Source of the DNA: Nocardiopsis sp. TSRI0078
GTDB lineage: Bacteria; Actinomycetota; Actinomycetes; Streptosporangiales; Streptosporangiaceae
Direction: 5' to 3'
Assembly: GCF_001905145.1 (NCBI RefSeq)
Contig: NZ_LWLB01000035.1
Coordinates: 1-64,000 of the forward strand
Length of the DNA: 64,000 bases
The translations under genes and the position numbers were made by a program. The notes under the pieces are model-generated. The model saw nothing but the letters and a program-made list of their open reading frames with translations. It had not been told where the DNA came from and searched no databases. Position 1 is the first letter of the stretch. Every line of letters begins with the position of its first letter. Positions 25,294-34,297 of this stretch are shown here, piece by piece.

Positions 25294-26931
25294 ATGCGGG
25301 AAAGACTGCGCCGGTGGATCCGCCCCGCCACCGAGGCCGCCCTGTGGACGCTGCTGGGCCTGGTCATGGTGGCCGAACTGTCCGGACCCCCCGACCGGCC
25401 GCCGTTCCTGGAGATGTGCGTACTCCTCCTCGCCCTGGGCGTCGCGGCCGCCCTGCGCCGCTCCCTCCCCCTCACCGCCGTGGGCGTCATGCTCACCGGT
25501 GCGACCCTGCAGACGTCGGCCTCCGTCCTCCTGCTGGTGCCCAACTCCGTGATCTCGCCGTGGCTGGCCGTGATGGCCCTGTCGTTCCTCGCGGGGACGC
25601 GCTCCGAGCGTGTGCGCCCCATGGTCGCGACGGTGGCCGTGGCGTGCGGGTTCACCTTCGTCCTGTACCTGCTGTCGGGGATCGTGCTCGGCTCCGACAC
25701 CCGTACGTTCCTGTCCGACTCCGTGGACTGGATGGGCGGCGCCCTCGCCATCACCCTGAGCACGTTCGCCCCGTGGCTGTTCGGCCGGTACCAGCGGCTG
25801 TACCGCCGGGTGGCGCGGGGCGGCTGGGAGATCGCCGAACGCATGGAGCGGTCCCGTGCCGCCGAGGCCGACCGGGCCCGCCTGCGGGAGCGCGCCCGCA
25901 TCGCGAGCCGGATGCACGACTCCCTCGGGCACGACCTCGCGCTGATCGCGGTCCGCGCCGCCGCCTTGGAGATGACCGCCCAGGAGGACCCCGAGCGGCG
26001 AAGGGCCGCCGGTGAGCTGCGCACGGCCGCGCACGAGGCCAACCTGCGGCTGCGGGAGGTCATCGGGGTGCTGCGGGAGGGCGGCGAGGACCCCGGTGAC
26101 GGCGATGGCGCAGGCGGCGGCGACGCTCCCGAACCGGTGGCCTCCCTGGTGCAGCGCGCCTCGGACGCCGGGATGCCGGTCCGGCTCCTGCGGGAGGGCC
26201 CCGACCCGGACCCGGCGACCCCGGGCGGCGGGGTCGTGTACCGGGTGGTCCAGGAGGCGCTGACCAACGCGGCCAAGTACGCGCCGGGGGCCGAGGTGAC
26301 CGTGCGGGTGGTCCGCGAGGCCGACCGGACCCGGGTGTCGGTCAGTGACACCGGCTCCGCCGCGGAGGCGCTCCTGCCCGCACGCAGGCGGGAGGGGTCC
26401 GGCCTGGCCGGACTGCGCTCCCTGGTGGAGGAGTCCGGCGGCGGCCTCGACGCCGGCCCGCAGGACGGCGCGGGGTTCACCGTGCGGGCGACCGTCCCGG
26501 ACTCCGGCGTCGGCCGCGCGGACGGCGGGGCGGAGGACGGGGCCGGGGCCTGGGAGACCCGGCGCGCCCACAGCGAGGCCCGTGAGGGCGCCCGGCGCCG
26601 GCTGGTCGCCGCCGTGACCGTCCCGGCCGCCCTGGGCCTGGGGACGGTGCTGGCCGGTCTCGGGCTGCTGGCGTGGGTCGGTGTCAACACCGTCCTGCCG
26701 CCCGAGCGCTACGGGCGGCTGTCCGTGGGAGACGACCGGGAGCAGGTGGAACGGGTGCTGCCCCGGTTCGACTACCCCGAGCGGTCGGTGCCCGGCCGGC
26801 CGCCGGAGCCGCCCGGTGCCCGGTGCTCCTTCTACCTGGTGCGGTACGAGAACGGGCTGCCTCCGGTGTACCGGCTGTGCTTCGCGGACGGGGTCCTGGT
26901 GTCCAAGGACGAGATCCAGCGCTTCGAGTAG
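25294..26931 (+). CDS. NarL-type sensor histidine kinase with C-terminal extracytoplasmic domain
   Basis: 545 aa. The N-terminal half has about five membrane helices (residues 15-165). A HisKA_3 box with the phospho-acceptor His in RMHDSLGHDLAL (about residue 208) follows, then the HATPase with VVQEALTNAAKYAP and a shortened G box (REGSGLAGLRSLVEESGG). Unusually the protein does not end there: a further membrane helix (about 435-462) is followed by some 80 residues ending in a Cys-containing CSFYLVRYENGLP...CFADGVLVSKDEI block. That block should lie outside the cell and resembles a small SmpA/BamE-like module. A TAACCT 6 nt upstream of ATG 25294 suggests a leaderless transcript (GTG 25288 possible). 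Partner: the response regulator at 27030. Confidence 0.88.
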   Translation: MRERLRRWIRPATEAALWTLLGLVMVAELSGPPDRPPFLEMCVLLLALGVAAALRRSLPLTAVGVMLTGATLQTSASVLLLVPNSVISPWLAVMALSFLAGTRSERVRPMVATVAVACGFTFVLYLLSGIVLGSDTRTFLSDSVDWMGGALAITLSTFAPWLFGRYQRLYRRVARGGWEIAERMERSRAAEADRARLRERARIASRMHDSLGHDLALIAVRAAALEMTAQEDPERRRAAGELRTAAHEANLRLREVIGVLREGGEDPGDGDGAGGGDAPEPVASLVQRASDAGMPVRLLREGPDPDPATPGGGVVYRVVQEALTNAAKYAPGAEVTVRVVREADRTRVSVSDTGSAAEALLPARRREGSGLAGLRSLVEESGGGLDAGPQDGAGFTVRATVPDSGVGRADGGAEDGAGAWETRRAHSEAREGARRRLVAAVTVPAALGLGTVLAGLGLLAWVGVNTVLPPERYGRLSVGDDREQVERVLPRFDYPERSVPGRPPEPPGARCSFYLVRYENGLPPVYRLCFADGVLVSKDEIQRFE

Positions 26932-27029
26932 GGCGCGTTCGGCGGGCGCCGCCCCTCGTGCGGCGGGCCCGGTCGTCCGCCGCACGCGCCCCGAGCACGC
27001 CCCGGCCGGGTGCCGAGTAGGGTGTCGGC

Positions 27030-27707
27030 GTGAACGCGACAGACGGTGGCGGGGTGCTGAGCGTCGTTCTCGCCGACGACGAGGCGATGATGCGCGCGGG
27101 TATCCGCGCGATCCTGTCCTCGGTGCCCGGTATCGAGGTGGTGGGCGAGGCCGGGGACGGCGCCGCCGCCGTGGCCCTGGTGGCCGAGCACCGGCCCGAC
27201 ATCGCCCTGCTGGACGTGCAGATGCCCGGCACGGACGGCCTGGCCGCGACGGAGGCCATCGCCGCGGAGTACCCGGGGACGGCGGTCGTCATCCTCACCA
27301 CCTTCTCCGAGGACGCCTACATCGCGCGTGCCCTCTCCGGCGGTGCCGACGGGTTCGTGCTCAAGAGCGGCGACCCCCGGCAGCTGGTGGACGGGCTCCG
27401 CGCGGTCGCGGACGGCGGAGCGTACCTGTCACCGGAGGTGGCGCGCCGGGTGATCGACGAGCTGGACGCCTCCGGAGGGCGGCTGTCCCGGGCGTCGCAG
27501 GCCAGGAAGCGGGTCGGACGGCTCACGGAGCGCGAACGCGAGGTGCTGGCGCTGGTCGGCGAGGGGTGCCCGAACGACGAGATCGCCCGCCGCCTGGCGA
27601 TCGCCTCGGGCACGGTCAAGGTGCACGTGGGGTCGATCCTCACCCGGCTCGACGTGCGCAACCGGGTCCAGGCCGCCATCCTCGCCTACGAGGCCGGACT
27701 GGTCTGA
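27030..27707 (+). CDS. NarL/FixJ-family response regulator
   Basis: 225 aa. The receiver domain has the acidic pocket DDE near residues 16-18, phospho-acceptor Asp62 in ALLDVQMPGTDG, Thr in ILTTFSED and Lys in FVLKSGD. A LuxR-type helix-turn-helix follows: LTEREREVLALVGEGCPNDEI and SGTVKVHVGSILTRL. It starts at GTG 27030 with TAGGGT 7 nt upstream, which may be a -10 box of a leaderless mRNA. It lies 98 bp after the histidine kinase and surely forms a two-component system with it. Confidence 0.94.
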   Translation: MNATDGGGVLSVVLADDEAMMRAGIRAILSSVPGIEVVGEAGDGAAAVALVAEHRPDIALLDVQMPGTDGLAATEAIAAEYPGTAVVILTTFSEDAYIARALSGGADGFVLKSGDPRQLVDGLRAVADGGAYLSPEVARRVIDELDASGGRLSRASQARKRVGRLTEREREVLALVGEGCPNDEIARRLAIASGTVKVHVGSILTRLDVRNRVQAAILAYEAGLV

Positions 27708-27881
27708 GGTCCGGCCAGGCCGGGCCGGACCGGGCCGGACCGGGCCCTCAGGACCACCGTCCGCGCACCGCCGGGTCGACCACTCGTGCGTTTCGATCCG
27801 GTGAACTCCTGTCGCTCGGCCCGACCCCTGGTTAACGTGTGCCCCATCCCCCAAACCCCCTGTTCGGAGAGGGCTTCACCA

Positions 27882-28445
27882 GTGGTCCCGATCAAACGCA
27901 CGTCCCGCCCCCGATCCGCACGCCCGCCGTACCGCGCCGCACCGGCGGGCCTGCTCCCGGTTCTGGCCCTGCTGCTCGCAGGGTGCGGCGGCTCCCCGGA
28001 CGATCCGGGCGCCCCGCTCTCCGAGGCCGCCGAGTCGGACGCCCCCGCTTCCGCCTCCGAGACGGACGGTTCCCCGGACACATCGCGCTTCGACCGGTTC
28101 GACCCGGAGGTGGGAGCCCTCGACACCACGCTGTTCTACTGCGCTCCGGGGTTGGCCGACAGCGTCCGGGACGGCTGCGACCTGGACCGTATCCGCTCCA
28201 CGGTCACCGACGACGTGGTCGAGCCCATACGGGAGGAGGTCGAGGCGAGCCCGGACCCGGAGGAGTACGCCGACGTCTCCGCCGCGCTCGACGGACTGGA
28301 CGGGGCGGTCGAGGAACTCGGCGCCTGCGAGGACTGGTTCGGCTCCGAGGAACACGGCTCGACCACGGAGTGCGGCCAGGCGTGGAGCTCCCTGAACTCG
28401 TACTGGAGGGACCTCACCGACGCGGTGGGGTACGGGGTGCCCTGA
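27882..28445 (+). CDS. Predicted lipoprotein
   Basis: 187 aa from GTG 27882, chosen because GGAGAGGG lies 9 nt upstream and places a proper type II signal peptide at the N-terminus: basic region, LLPVLALLLAG, then lipobox Cys35. The mature part is very acidic, with Ser/Ala/Asp-rich linker residues and four further Cys (YCAPGL, DGCDL, LGACEDW, TECGQ) that could form two disulfides. No known family. It follows the NarL-type two-component system and might be its target or an envelope sensor partner. Confidence 0.75.
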   Translation: MVPIKRTSRPRSARPPYRAAPAGLLPVLALLLAGCGGSPDDPGAPLSEAAESDAPASASETDGSPDTSRFDRFDPEVGALDTTLFYCAPGLADSVRDGCDLDRIRSTVTDDVVEPIREEVEASPDPEEYADVSAALDGLDGAVEELGACEDWFGSEEHGSTTECGQAWSSLNSYWRDLTDAVGYGVP

Positions 28446-28905
28446 CCTCGGCCGCACCGAGGCGCGGGGGCCGTCGTCCACAGGCGCGGGCCGGGCCTGG
28501 CGGTGCGGGGGTCCGCTGCTGTCTCATGGAAAGTGGGGGTCCCCAGGGCCCTCCCGCGCACGCGTGCCCTCAGCGGGTCTCCCCGGTGGGTCTCCCCGCC
28601 GCCGGTACCGGACCTCACCGGCGGTATCGGACCCGCACTATCGGCACCGGGCCTCACTGCCTGCACCGGGCCGCTCGGTCCCCGTCCACACGCCTCTCCC
28701 TTCCGTTCCCGTCCGTTCCCTTCCGCCTCCGCCCTCCACCCCCTCCCGGCCGGGTCCGGCCACGCGTGCGACCACGTGGGCCCGCGCCCCGCCGCCCACT
28801 CCCGCGGTCCTTCTCCGGCCCTTCGGCCGTCTACCCCTTTGTGCCTACCCGACCGCTGCCGTCCAGGCGATGTGCGCGAAGGGCCCGGCGGCCGAGGATA
28901 CGGAC
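28446..28905. other. Non-coding stretch between lipoprotein and esterase genes
   Basis: No gene is supported in these 460 bp. Around 28580-28680 there are irregular repeats of CACCGG/CCGGTA-type words, and further on pyrimidine-rich tracts (CCGTTCCCGTCCGTTCCC near 28700). The esterase promoter must lie here but I cannot pick it out. Confidence 0.4.
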
Positions 28906-30207
28906 ATGACCACCACCAGCTCCGTCCGGAGGAAGCGCGCGCTCGCCTACGGGTCGGCCGTCCTCGTCCTCGCCGCGACGTTCTCGATCCCCACCGTCGT
29001 CACCGCCGTCACCGATCCCGGAGGTCTGGTCCTCACACCGCCCGAACCCACCGGCCCGCACGCCGTCGGCCGGACCGAACTGCACCTCGTCGATCCCGAC
29101 CGGGGACATCCGTGGGTGGAGGAGGCCGCCTCCCGGGACGTCATGGTCAGCGTCTGGTACCCGGCCGGGGAGGAAGACGGGGACGGCACCGAGCCCGAAC
29201 CCGCGCCCTACATCACGCCGTCCGTCGCCGACGTGCTGATGAGCCAGCTGGAACAGGGCGGGCTCCACCGCGACACCGTCGACTTCGCCGCCTCCCGCGC
29301 CAACGCCCTCCAGGACGCGGCCGTCTCCGGCGCGGGCCCGTTCCCCGTGGTCCTCTACTCGCCCGGGTTCCGGGAACCCCGCTTCCTCAACACCTCCAAC
29401 ATCGAGGAACTCGTCTCCCACGGGTACGTGGTGGCGGCCATGGACCACCCGTACGAGACGCTCGCCGTGGACATGCCCGACGGCCGGGTCCTGCGCACGA
29501 ACGCGCCCTCCTACGACGCCGACACCGCACGGGAGACCATCGCGGTCCGGCGCGCGGACACCCGACTGGTCCTGGACGGCCTGACCGAACTGGCCGAGGG
29601 CGCCAGCCCCGACGCGAGTGACCAGGAGTCGCCCGCCGGGCTGGGCGAGGCGCTGGACCTGAACGCCGTGGGCATGTTCGGCCACTCCGCCGGAGGGTTC
29701 ACCGCCGCCGAGGCCATGCTGGTGGACGACCGCATCGACGCCGGAATCAACATGGACGGCAGCATCGGCTACCACTCGGGCGACGAGGTGTGGGCGGACG
29801 CCAACCTGCGGGGGACCGACCGCCCCTTCGCACTCCTGACGGCGGGGGTGTCCGGCAGTGGCCGGGAACCGCACCACAGCGGGCACGACAAGGGTTACCG
29901 GATGTTCGTCGAGGCCTCGTCCGCGCCCGTCCTGGAGGTGTACATGGCCGACGGCGAGCACATGGGCTACACCGACCAGCAGTGGATCCTGCCCGCCATC
30001 GAGGAGTTCCACCACCCGGGCGGCCGCGCCTGGGACGACCTGGTGGCCGGGGCGATCGGCACCGTCGACCCGGAAGGGTCGGTCCGCGCCCAGCGCGCCC
30101 ACATCACGGCCTTCTTCGACGCCCACCTGCGCGGGGAGGACGCCCCGGTCCTGGAGGGCCCCTCCTCCGACCTCCCCGAGGTGGAGTTCATCGACCACGA
30201 CTGGTGA
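28906..30207 (+). CDS. Secreted alpha/beta-hydrolase, PAF-acetylhydrolase/lipase-like
   Basis: 433 aa. A basic start and a hydrophobic segment (AYGSAVLVLAATFSIPTVVTA) indicate export. The nucleophile elbow is GHSAGG with Ser261. The strand before it carries PVVLYSPGF, giving the oxyanion region, and YVVAAMDHPYE. Late acidic and His candidates include the YMADGEHMGYTD loop. Layout and length match the platelet-activating-factor acetylhydrolase II/dienelactone-hydrolase-like group found in actinobacteria. The ATG at 28906 has GAGGA 9 nt upstream. The substrate is unknown; short-chain esters or lipids are likely. Confidence 0.82.
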   Translation: MTTTSSVRRKRALAYGSAVLVLAATFSIPTVVTAVTDPGGLVLTPPEPTGPHAVGRTELHLVDPDRGHPWVEEAASRDVMVSVWYPAGEEDGDGTEPEPAPYITPSVADVLMSQLEQGGLHRDTVDFAASRANALQDAAVSGAGPFPVVLYSPGFREPRFLNTSNIEELVSHGYVVAAMDHPYETLAVDMPDGRVLRTNAPSYDADTARETIAVRRADTRLVLDGLTELAEGASPDASDQESPAGLGEALDLNAVGMFGHSAGGFTAAEAMLVDDRIDAGINMDGSIGYHSGDEVWADANLRGTDRPFALLTAGVSGSGREPHHSGHDKGYRMFVEASSAPVLEVYMADGEHMGYTDQQWILPAIEEFHHPGGRAWDDLVAGAIGTVDPEGSVRAQRAHITAFFDAHLRGEDAPVLEGPSSDLPEVEFIDHDW

Positions 30208-30300
30208 CGGGCTCCCCGGAGGGATCCCCCGGGGCGGGAAGCCACCCGTTCCAGGGACACCGCCGCCCCGGGGGCACCGCCACCGGGGACGGCACGGCGC

Positions 30301-30334
30301 GGTGGCGGGGCGGCAGGGGAGCCGCCCCGCCACC
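30301..30334. terminator. Bidirectional terminator hairpin
   Basis: A perfect 14-bp stem starting GGTGGCGGGG with a 6-nt loop lies between the convergent esterase (ends 30207) and ABC permease (ends 30344) genes. Confidence 0.7.
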
Positions 30335-30343
30335 GGCCCCGGC

Positions 30344-31429
30344 CTACACGTCCCGGACGCGCAGCTCGGTGCGGGCCACGATCTGCGCGGCCAGGGCCCA
30401 GCCCGCCACCGCGGCGATGTTCACGGGCCCGTCGTGCGGCGCCGTGTAGAACCCCACGTCACCGCCCGCGTAGAACTCGATCCCCGCCAGCCCCGGCATC
30501 AGCGCCGCGAAGTCGTTGATCGCCTGCACCCCGGAGAGCTGCATGACCATCGGCAGCCCCATGAGAAGCAGGAACCCCACGGTGAACGTGCCCGACATGC
30601 TTCGCAGAGCCGTGCCGAGGCCCACGAACAGCACGGCGAACAGGGCCATGCACACGCCCGCTCTCAGCGCCGTCACCAGGGCACCGGGAACGTCGATTTC
30701 GGTGTACCAGCCGACGAACCCGGCCAGCACCGCCACCCCGGCCACCGTGGCGAGCGTGCCCACCGCGAAGGCCAGACCGGCGGTCACCAGCGTGCGCGCC
30801 GCCAGCACCGTCCCCCGGTCCGGCCGCCACAGCAGAGTGCTGGTGACACTGCGGTTGGCGAACTCCCCGGTCGAGGCGAGCGCGGCCAGGATCAGCACCG
30901 CGAACTGCACGAGGTAGAAGTGCCCCTGCGAGATGAGCCGCATGAACGCGCGGCCGTCCGCCTCGTCGGGGTTCTCCATGATCCGGGTCCACTCCGTGTA
31001 GCCCATGAGCGCCGCGAACACGGCCATGCCCGCCAGCGCGGCGGCGACGGCCCACCAGGTGGACCGCAGCGACGACTGCCGCACCCACTCGGCGGCGACC
31101 TCGCGCGGCAGGTCCCACCGGCGGCGGCCCACCGCCCCGGCCGCTCCGGCCCCGCGCTCCCCGCCCGCCCGACGCCCGGACTCCCCGGTCTCCGTCACCT
31201 CACGCGCCCCCGCGGCCTCCCGCGATCCCGTGTTCCCCGCCATCTCCCGTGTCCTCCGCGTCCCTGTCGCTTCCGCCGTCTCCGGGATGTCAGACCCACC
31301 CGGGCCACCCGGGCCACCCGACATGTCCGGCCCGCTCCTAGCGCCCGGCCCGGGCATACCGGCCTGCCCGCGCCTTCCGCTGTTCTCCGGCCCTCGCCCG
31401 CCGTCCGCTGGTCCACCGGGTCCTCGCAT
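30344..31429 (-). CDS. ABC-2-type transporter permease
   Basis: 361 aa. About 100 N-terminal residues are Gly/Pro/Glu/Arg-rich and cytosolic; then about six membrane helices follow, beginning SLRSTWWAVAAALAGMAVF. The ISQGHFYLVQFAVLILAAL and GEFANRSVTSTLLWRPDRG segments are typical ABC-2 permease features. Its ATG (31429) overlaps the ATPase stop as TGATG, so the pair is translationally coupled. Together they form an exporter of unknown substrate. The true start may be further inside, since the disordered leader is unusual. Confidence 0.85.
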   Translation of the reverse strand: MRGPGGPADGGRGPENSGRRGQAGMPGPGARSGPDMSGGPGGPGGSDIPETAEATGTRRTREMAGNTGSREAAGAREVTETGESGRRAGGERGAGAAGAVGRRRWDLPREVAAEWVRQSSLRSTWWAVAAALAGMAVFAALMGYTEWTRIMENPDEADGRAFMRLISQGHFYLVQFAVLILAALASTGEFANRSVTSTLLWRPDRGTVLAARTLVTAGLAFAVGTLATVAGVAVLAGFVGWYTEIDVPGALVTALRAGVCMALFAVLFVGLGTALRSMSGTFTVGFLLLMGLPMVMQLSGVQAINDFAALMPGLAGIEFYAGGDVGFYTAPHDGPVNIAAVAGWALAAQIVARTELRVRDV

Positions 31430-32490
31430 CAGCGCACCGACCCGGTCGTGCCCGCCGCTCCGCCCGGGGCGTCCGCCGCGCTCCCGGGCGCCCTCGGCGC
31501 CTCCGCCGTCCCGCCGCTCCCCGGACGGGAGCCGAACTCGACGGCCTCCCCGGTGAGTTCGAGATAGGCCTGCTCCAGCGAGGCCTCCTCCAGCCGCAGT
31601 CCGTGGACCCGGGCGCCCACCGCGTGCGCGTGGTCGCCGACCTCCGCCGCGTCCAGCCCGAACACCCTCAGGCCGGGGCTGCGCGCGATGCCGCCGCCCT
31701 GGGCCTCCTCCCCGCCGACGGCGTCCCCGTCGTCCTCCACGTCCTCGGTCCGCACCGGCGGCCCCAGCCGCTCCAGCCGTTCCCGAAGCCTTCCGGAGTC
31801 AGGGCTGCGCACCAGCACGTGCGTGCGCGACCACGCCGAGATCACGTCGCCGATCGGCGCGTCCGTGATCAGCCGCCCCCTGCCCACCACGACCAGGTGG
31901 TCGGCGACCATCTCCATCTCGCTCATCAGGTGGCTGGAGACGAACACGGTGCGGCCCTCGTCGGCCAGCCGCCGGGTCAGGTCCCGCATCCACCGCACAC
32001 CGTCGAGGTCGAGCCCGTTCACCGGCTCGTCGAACAGCAGCACGCCGGGGTCCCCCAGCAGGGCGTCCGCGACTCCCAGGCGCTGCCGCATGCCCAGCGA
32101 GTACCCGCCGACCCGCCGGCGTGCGACGTCGGTCAGACCGACCTCCTCCAGCACCTCCCCCACCCGGCTCCTCGGGATGCCACCGCCCACGGCCTTCGCG
32201 GTCAGGTGGGCCCGGGCGCTGCGCCCCGGGTGGGCGGCGTCCGGCGACAACAGGGCTCCGACCTGTCTGGTCGGCCACGCCAGCCGCCCGTACTCACGGC
32301 CGTTGACCAGCGCCTCACCCGACGTGGGCCGGGCCAGGCCCAGCACCATCCGCATGGTCGTGGACTTCCCGGCGCCGTTGGGCCCCAGGAAACCGGTCAC
32401 CCTCCCGGGTTCGACGGTGAAGGTGAGCCCCTCCACCGCCGTCCTGTCTCCGTAGCGTTTGGTCAGTTCGCGCACCGTGAGCACGGCCAC
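31429..32490 (-). CDS. ABC transporter ATP-binding protein
   Basis: 353 aa. Walker A is GPNGAGKST, the signature is YSLGMRQRL, and Walker B is VLLFDEPVNGLD; an H-loop is present in VSSHLMSEM. It belongs to the DrrA/CcmA-type exporter ATPases. The C-terminal extension (about residues 220-353) carries an insert EDVEDDGDAVGGEEAQGGG and a Gly/Ala-rich tail. I start it at GTG 32490, with GGAG 6 nt upstream; GTG 32484 is equally possible. It is coupled to the permease that follows. Confidence 0.93.
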   Translation of the reverse strand: MAVLTVRELTKRYGDRTAVEGLTFTVEPGRVTGFLGPNGAGKSTTMRMVLGLARPTSGEALVNGREYGRLAWPTRQVGALLSPDAAHPGRSARAHLTAKAVGGGIPRSRVGEVLEEVGLTDVARRRVGGYSLGMRQRLGVADALLGDPGVLLFDEPVNGLDLDGVRWMRDLTRRLADEGRTVFVSSHLMSEMEMVADHLVVVGRGRLITDAPIGDVISAWSRTHVLVRSPDSGRLRERLERLGPPVRTEDVEDDGDAVGGEEAQGGGIARSPGLRVFGLDAAEVGDHAHAVGARVHGLRLEEASLEQAYLELTGEAVEFGSRPGSGGTAEAPRAPGSAADAPGGAAGTTGSVR

Positions 32491-32730
32491 CCCTTTCTCC
32501 GCTCCTGGGTGCACCACGCTAGGAACCGGTCGGCCGCCCCCACATCCGTGGTTCGTCGGGACCCGGCTACGCACTTGTGCCTACCGGACGGGGGCCCGCG
32601 GCGGTCGGCGCCCCGATCTGGCGCAAGGGCCGGGCCCGCCGCCCCGGGACCGTTTCACCGGGTCGGCGTCCCGGGTAGGTCCCGTTCGTGGCCAGTACAC
32701 GACCCGACCGGCCGAAAGCGGGGGAGGACC

Positions 32731-32925
32731 ATGCGGGCGTCCATCGGCGACTACGTGCACACTCACGGGATCGTCAGCACCGAGGGCAGGAGCACCGGGG
32801 AGATCGTGGAGGTACGCGGCGCCGACGACGGCCCGCCGTACGTGGTGCGGTTCCCCGACGGCGAGGAACGGCTCATCTACCCGGGGCCGGACACCGTGGT
32901 GGAGCCCCGGCACCCGGTGGACTGA
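32731..32925 (+). CDS. DUF1918 protein
   Basis: A 64-aa beta-rich protein. The family signature is clear: MRASIGDYVHTHG, then GEIVEVRGADDGPPYVVRF and PDGEERLIYPGPDTVVE. ATG at 32731 has GGGGGAGG. DUF1918 proteins are common short actinobacterial proteins with an SH3-like fold and no known reaction. It is monocistronic, between a divergent ABC operon and a convergent gene, and is closed by a hairpin. Confidence 0.92.
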   Translation: MRASIGDYVHTHGIVSTEGRSTGEIVEVRGADDGPPYVVRFPDGEERLIYPGPDTVVEPRHPVD

Positions 32926-33024
32926 CGGAGCCGGAGGAGTTCCCGGAGCGGCCGGTACCGGGCAGGCTCCGGAGCGCGACGGCGCCCGGAGCGGCCGGTG
33001 TCCGCACCGGGGCGCGACCGGGCC

Positions 33025-33048
33025 GGCGGCGGGCGCGTGCCCGCCGCC
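33025..33048. terminator. Hairpin between convergent genes
   Basis: A perfect 10-bp stem (GGCGGCGGGC) with loop GCGT, followed by a short T-containing stretch, lies between the DUF1918 gene and the FBP-domain gene. Confidence 0.65.
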
Positions 33049-33057
33049 GTTCGCGTG

Positions 33058-33549
33058 TCATGCGGACAACCGGTCCAGGAAGCCGGCGAGGTTGGCCGAC
33101 GCGCGCTCGATCTGCTCCTCCATGGTGAGGGACTCCTCGAAGCGTCCGCCGGGCCCCGGGTCCTTCTTCCGCCGGATGTACAGCGAGCACGCGAAGTCGG
33201 CGCACATGCGCAGCCCCACGGTGTTGCCGTCCCGCCCGGCCTTTCCCGCCTTGGGCGCCGTCATCAGAGTCACGCCCTGTCCGCGGTGGGTGGTCAGGCA
33301 CACCGAGCACACGCTCTTGCGCAGCCCGGTGCGCACGGTCGGCAGCCGAAGCGCCACACCCAGGAGACGGTCGTCGCGCTCGACGACCATGTAGGCGCGT
33401 TCGTGCGCGGTGTGGTCCCGCCAGCCGAGGAAGTCCAGGTCCTCCCACGGGAGCCGGTCCATGTCGCGCGGCAGGGAGAGCCGCTTGGCCTCCCCCTGCG
33501 AGCAGTTCACGAACGACTTCCGGATGTCCCGCTCAGTCACAGCTCTCAT
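33058..33549 (-). CDS. FBP-domain (EF-G-binding, treble-clef zinc finger) protein
   Basis: 163 aa. The C-terminal half carries two Cys pairs, CSVC near residue 82 and CADFACS near 121, that match the zinc-binding treble clef of FusB/EF-G-binding-type proteins. The preceding YMVVERDDRLLGVALR strand block also fits. The last part, MEEQIERASANLAGFLDRL, is the usual C-terminal helix. Family knowledge: such proteins bind EF-G or ribosomes; a resistance role has been shown only for some. It is monocistronic, and ATG 33549 is the first reasonable start. Confidence 0.8.
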   Translation of the reverse strand: MRAVTERDIRKSFVNCSQGEAKRLSLPRDMDRLPWEDLDFLGWRDHTAHERAYMVVERDDRLLGVALRLPTVRTGLRKSVCSVCLTTHRGQGVTLMTAPKAGKAGRDGNTVGLRMCADFACSLYIRRKKDPGPGGRFEESLTMEEQIERASANLAGFLDRLSA

Positions 33550-33744
33550 TGGACGAACGCTAAACCGGACAGATCGTCCCGGGCAAAGGATTTACCGCTC
33601 CCACCAGCGCCGACGAAGCACGGGACGCTCCCCCACGCCGGTGCAGGCCCCGGAAGGCGCACGGGGCTCCGGGCGCCTCACGCCCGCGCTCCGGTCTCCC
33701 GATCTCCCGGTCCTTCAGCCTCCCGGTGCCCCAACGCCCCGGTC

Positions 33745-34296
33745 TCAGGGGCGTGTGAACAGGTACAGCACGAAGGGCTCTCCCCTGTGGCGGAACTCGC
33801 GCGCGTAGTGGAAGCCGAGCCGCTCCATGACCGCGCGGGACCGGAGGTTGTGGATCTCGGTGAAGGAGGCCACCTCCACCGCGCCGAGGTCGCCGAAGGC
33901 CAGCGCCAGCCCCGCCCGACCGATCTCGCTGGCGTAGCCGAGCCCCCAGAACCGTTCGCGGACCGCCCATCCGATCTCCAGGCGCCGGGCGCCGTCCACC
34001 TCCGCGTAGGACAGGCCGCCGCGCCCCACCAGTTCACCGGACTCCCGGCCGTGGGCGATCCACTTGTGCACACCCTCGTGCGCCCAGGCGCGCTCCATGT
34101 ACAGGGCGCTCTCCCAGGCCTCTCCGCGGCTCCACGTGCCGCCGTACCACCGCGCGACACCGGGGTCCCGGTGCAGGTGCCACAGGTCGTCGGCGTACTC
34201 GGGGCCGATGGGCTTCAGGACCAGTCTCTCCGTGAGGCGTGTGCCGGACGGTTCCGGGAGGCCGGAGGGGCCGAGGAAGCGGGGGAAGCGGCTCAT
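33745..34296 (-). CDS. GNAT-family N-acetyltransferase (RimJ-like)
   Basis: 183 aa with the GNAT fold of the RimJ/RimL subgroup: TERLVLKPIG at the start, the acetyl-CoA loop in IGWAVRERFWGLGYASEIGR, and NLRSRAVMERLGFHY at the end. ATG 34296 lies one base after the TetR stop, so the two genes form an operon; ATG is preferred to the longer frame, which runs into the TetR gene. The substrate cannot be read; ribosomal-protein or small-molecule amines are typical. Confidence 0.88.
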   Translation of the reverse strand: MSRFPRFLGPSGLPEPSGTRLTERLVLKPIGPEYADDLWHLHRDPGVARWYGGTWSRGEAWESALYMERAWAHEGVHKWIAHGRESGELVGRGGLSYAEVDGARRLEIGWAVRERFWGLGYASEIGRAGLALAFGDLGAVEVASFTEIHNLRSRAVMERLGFHYAREFRHRGEPFVLYLFTRP

Positions 34297-34297
34297 G

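Noticed and set aside
27712..27748. Tandem GGGCCGGACC repeats after the response regulator
   Set aside because: Only about two and a half copies of a 10-bp GC-rich word; most simply slippage or part of a weak terminator.
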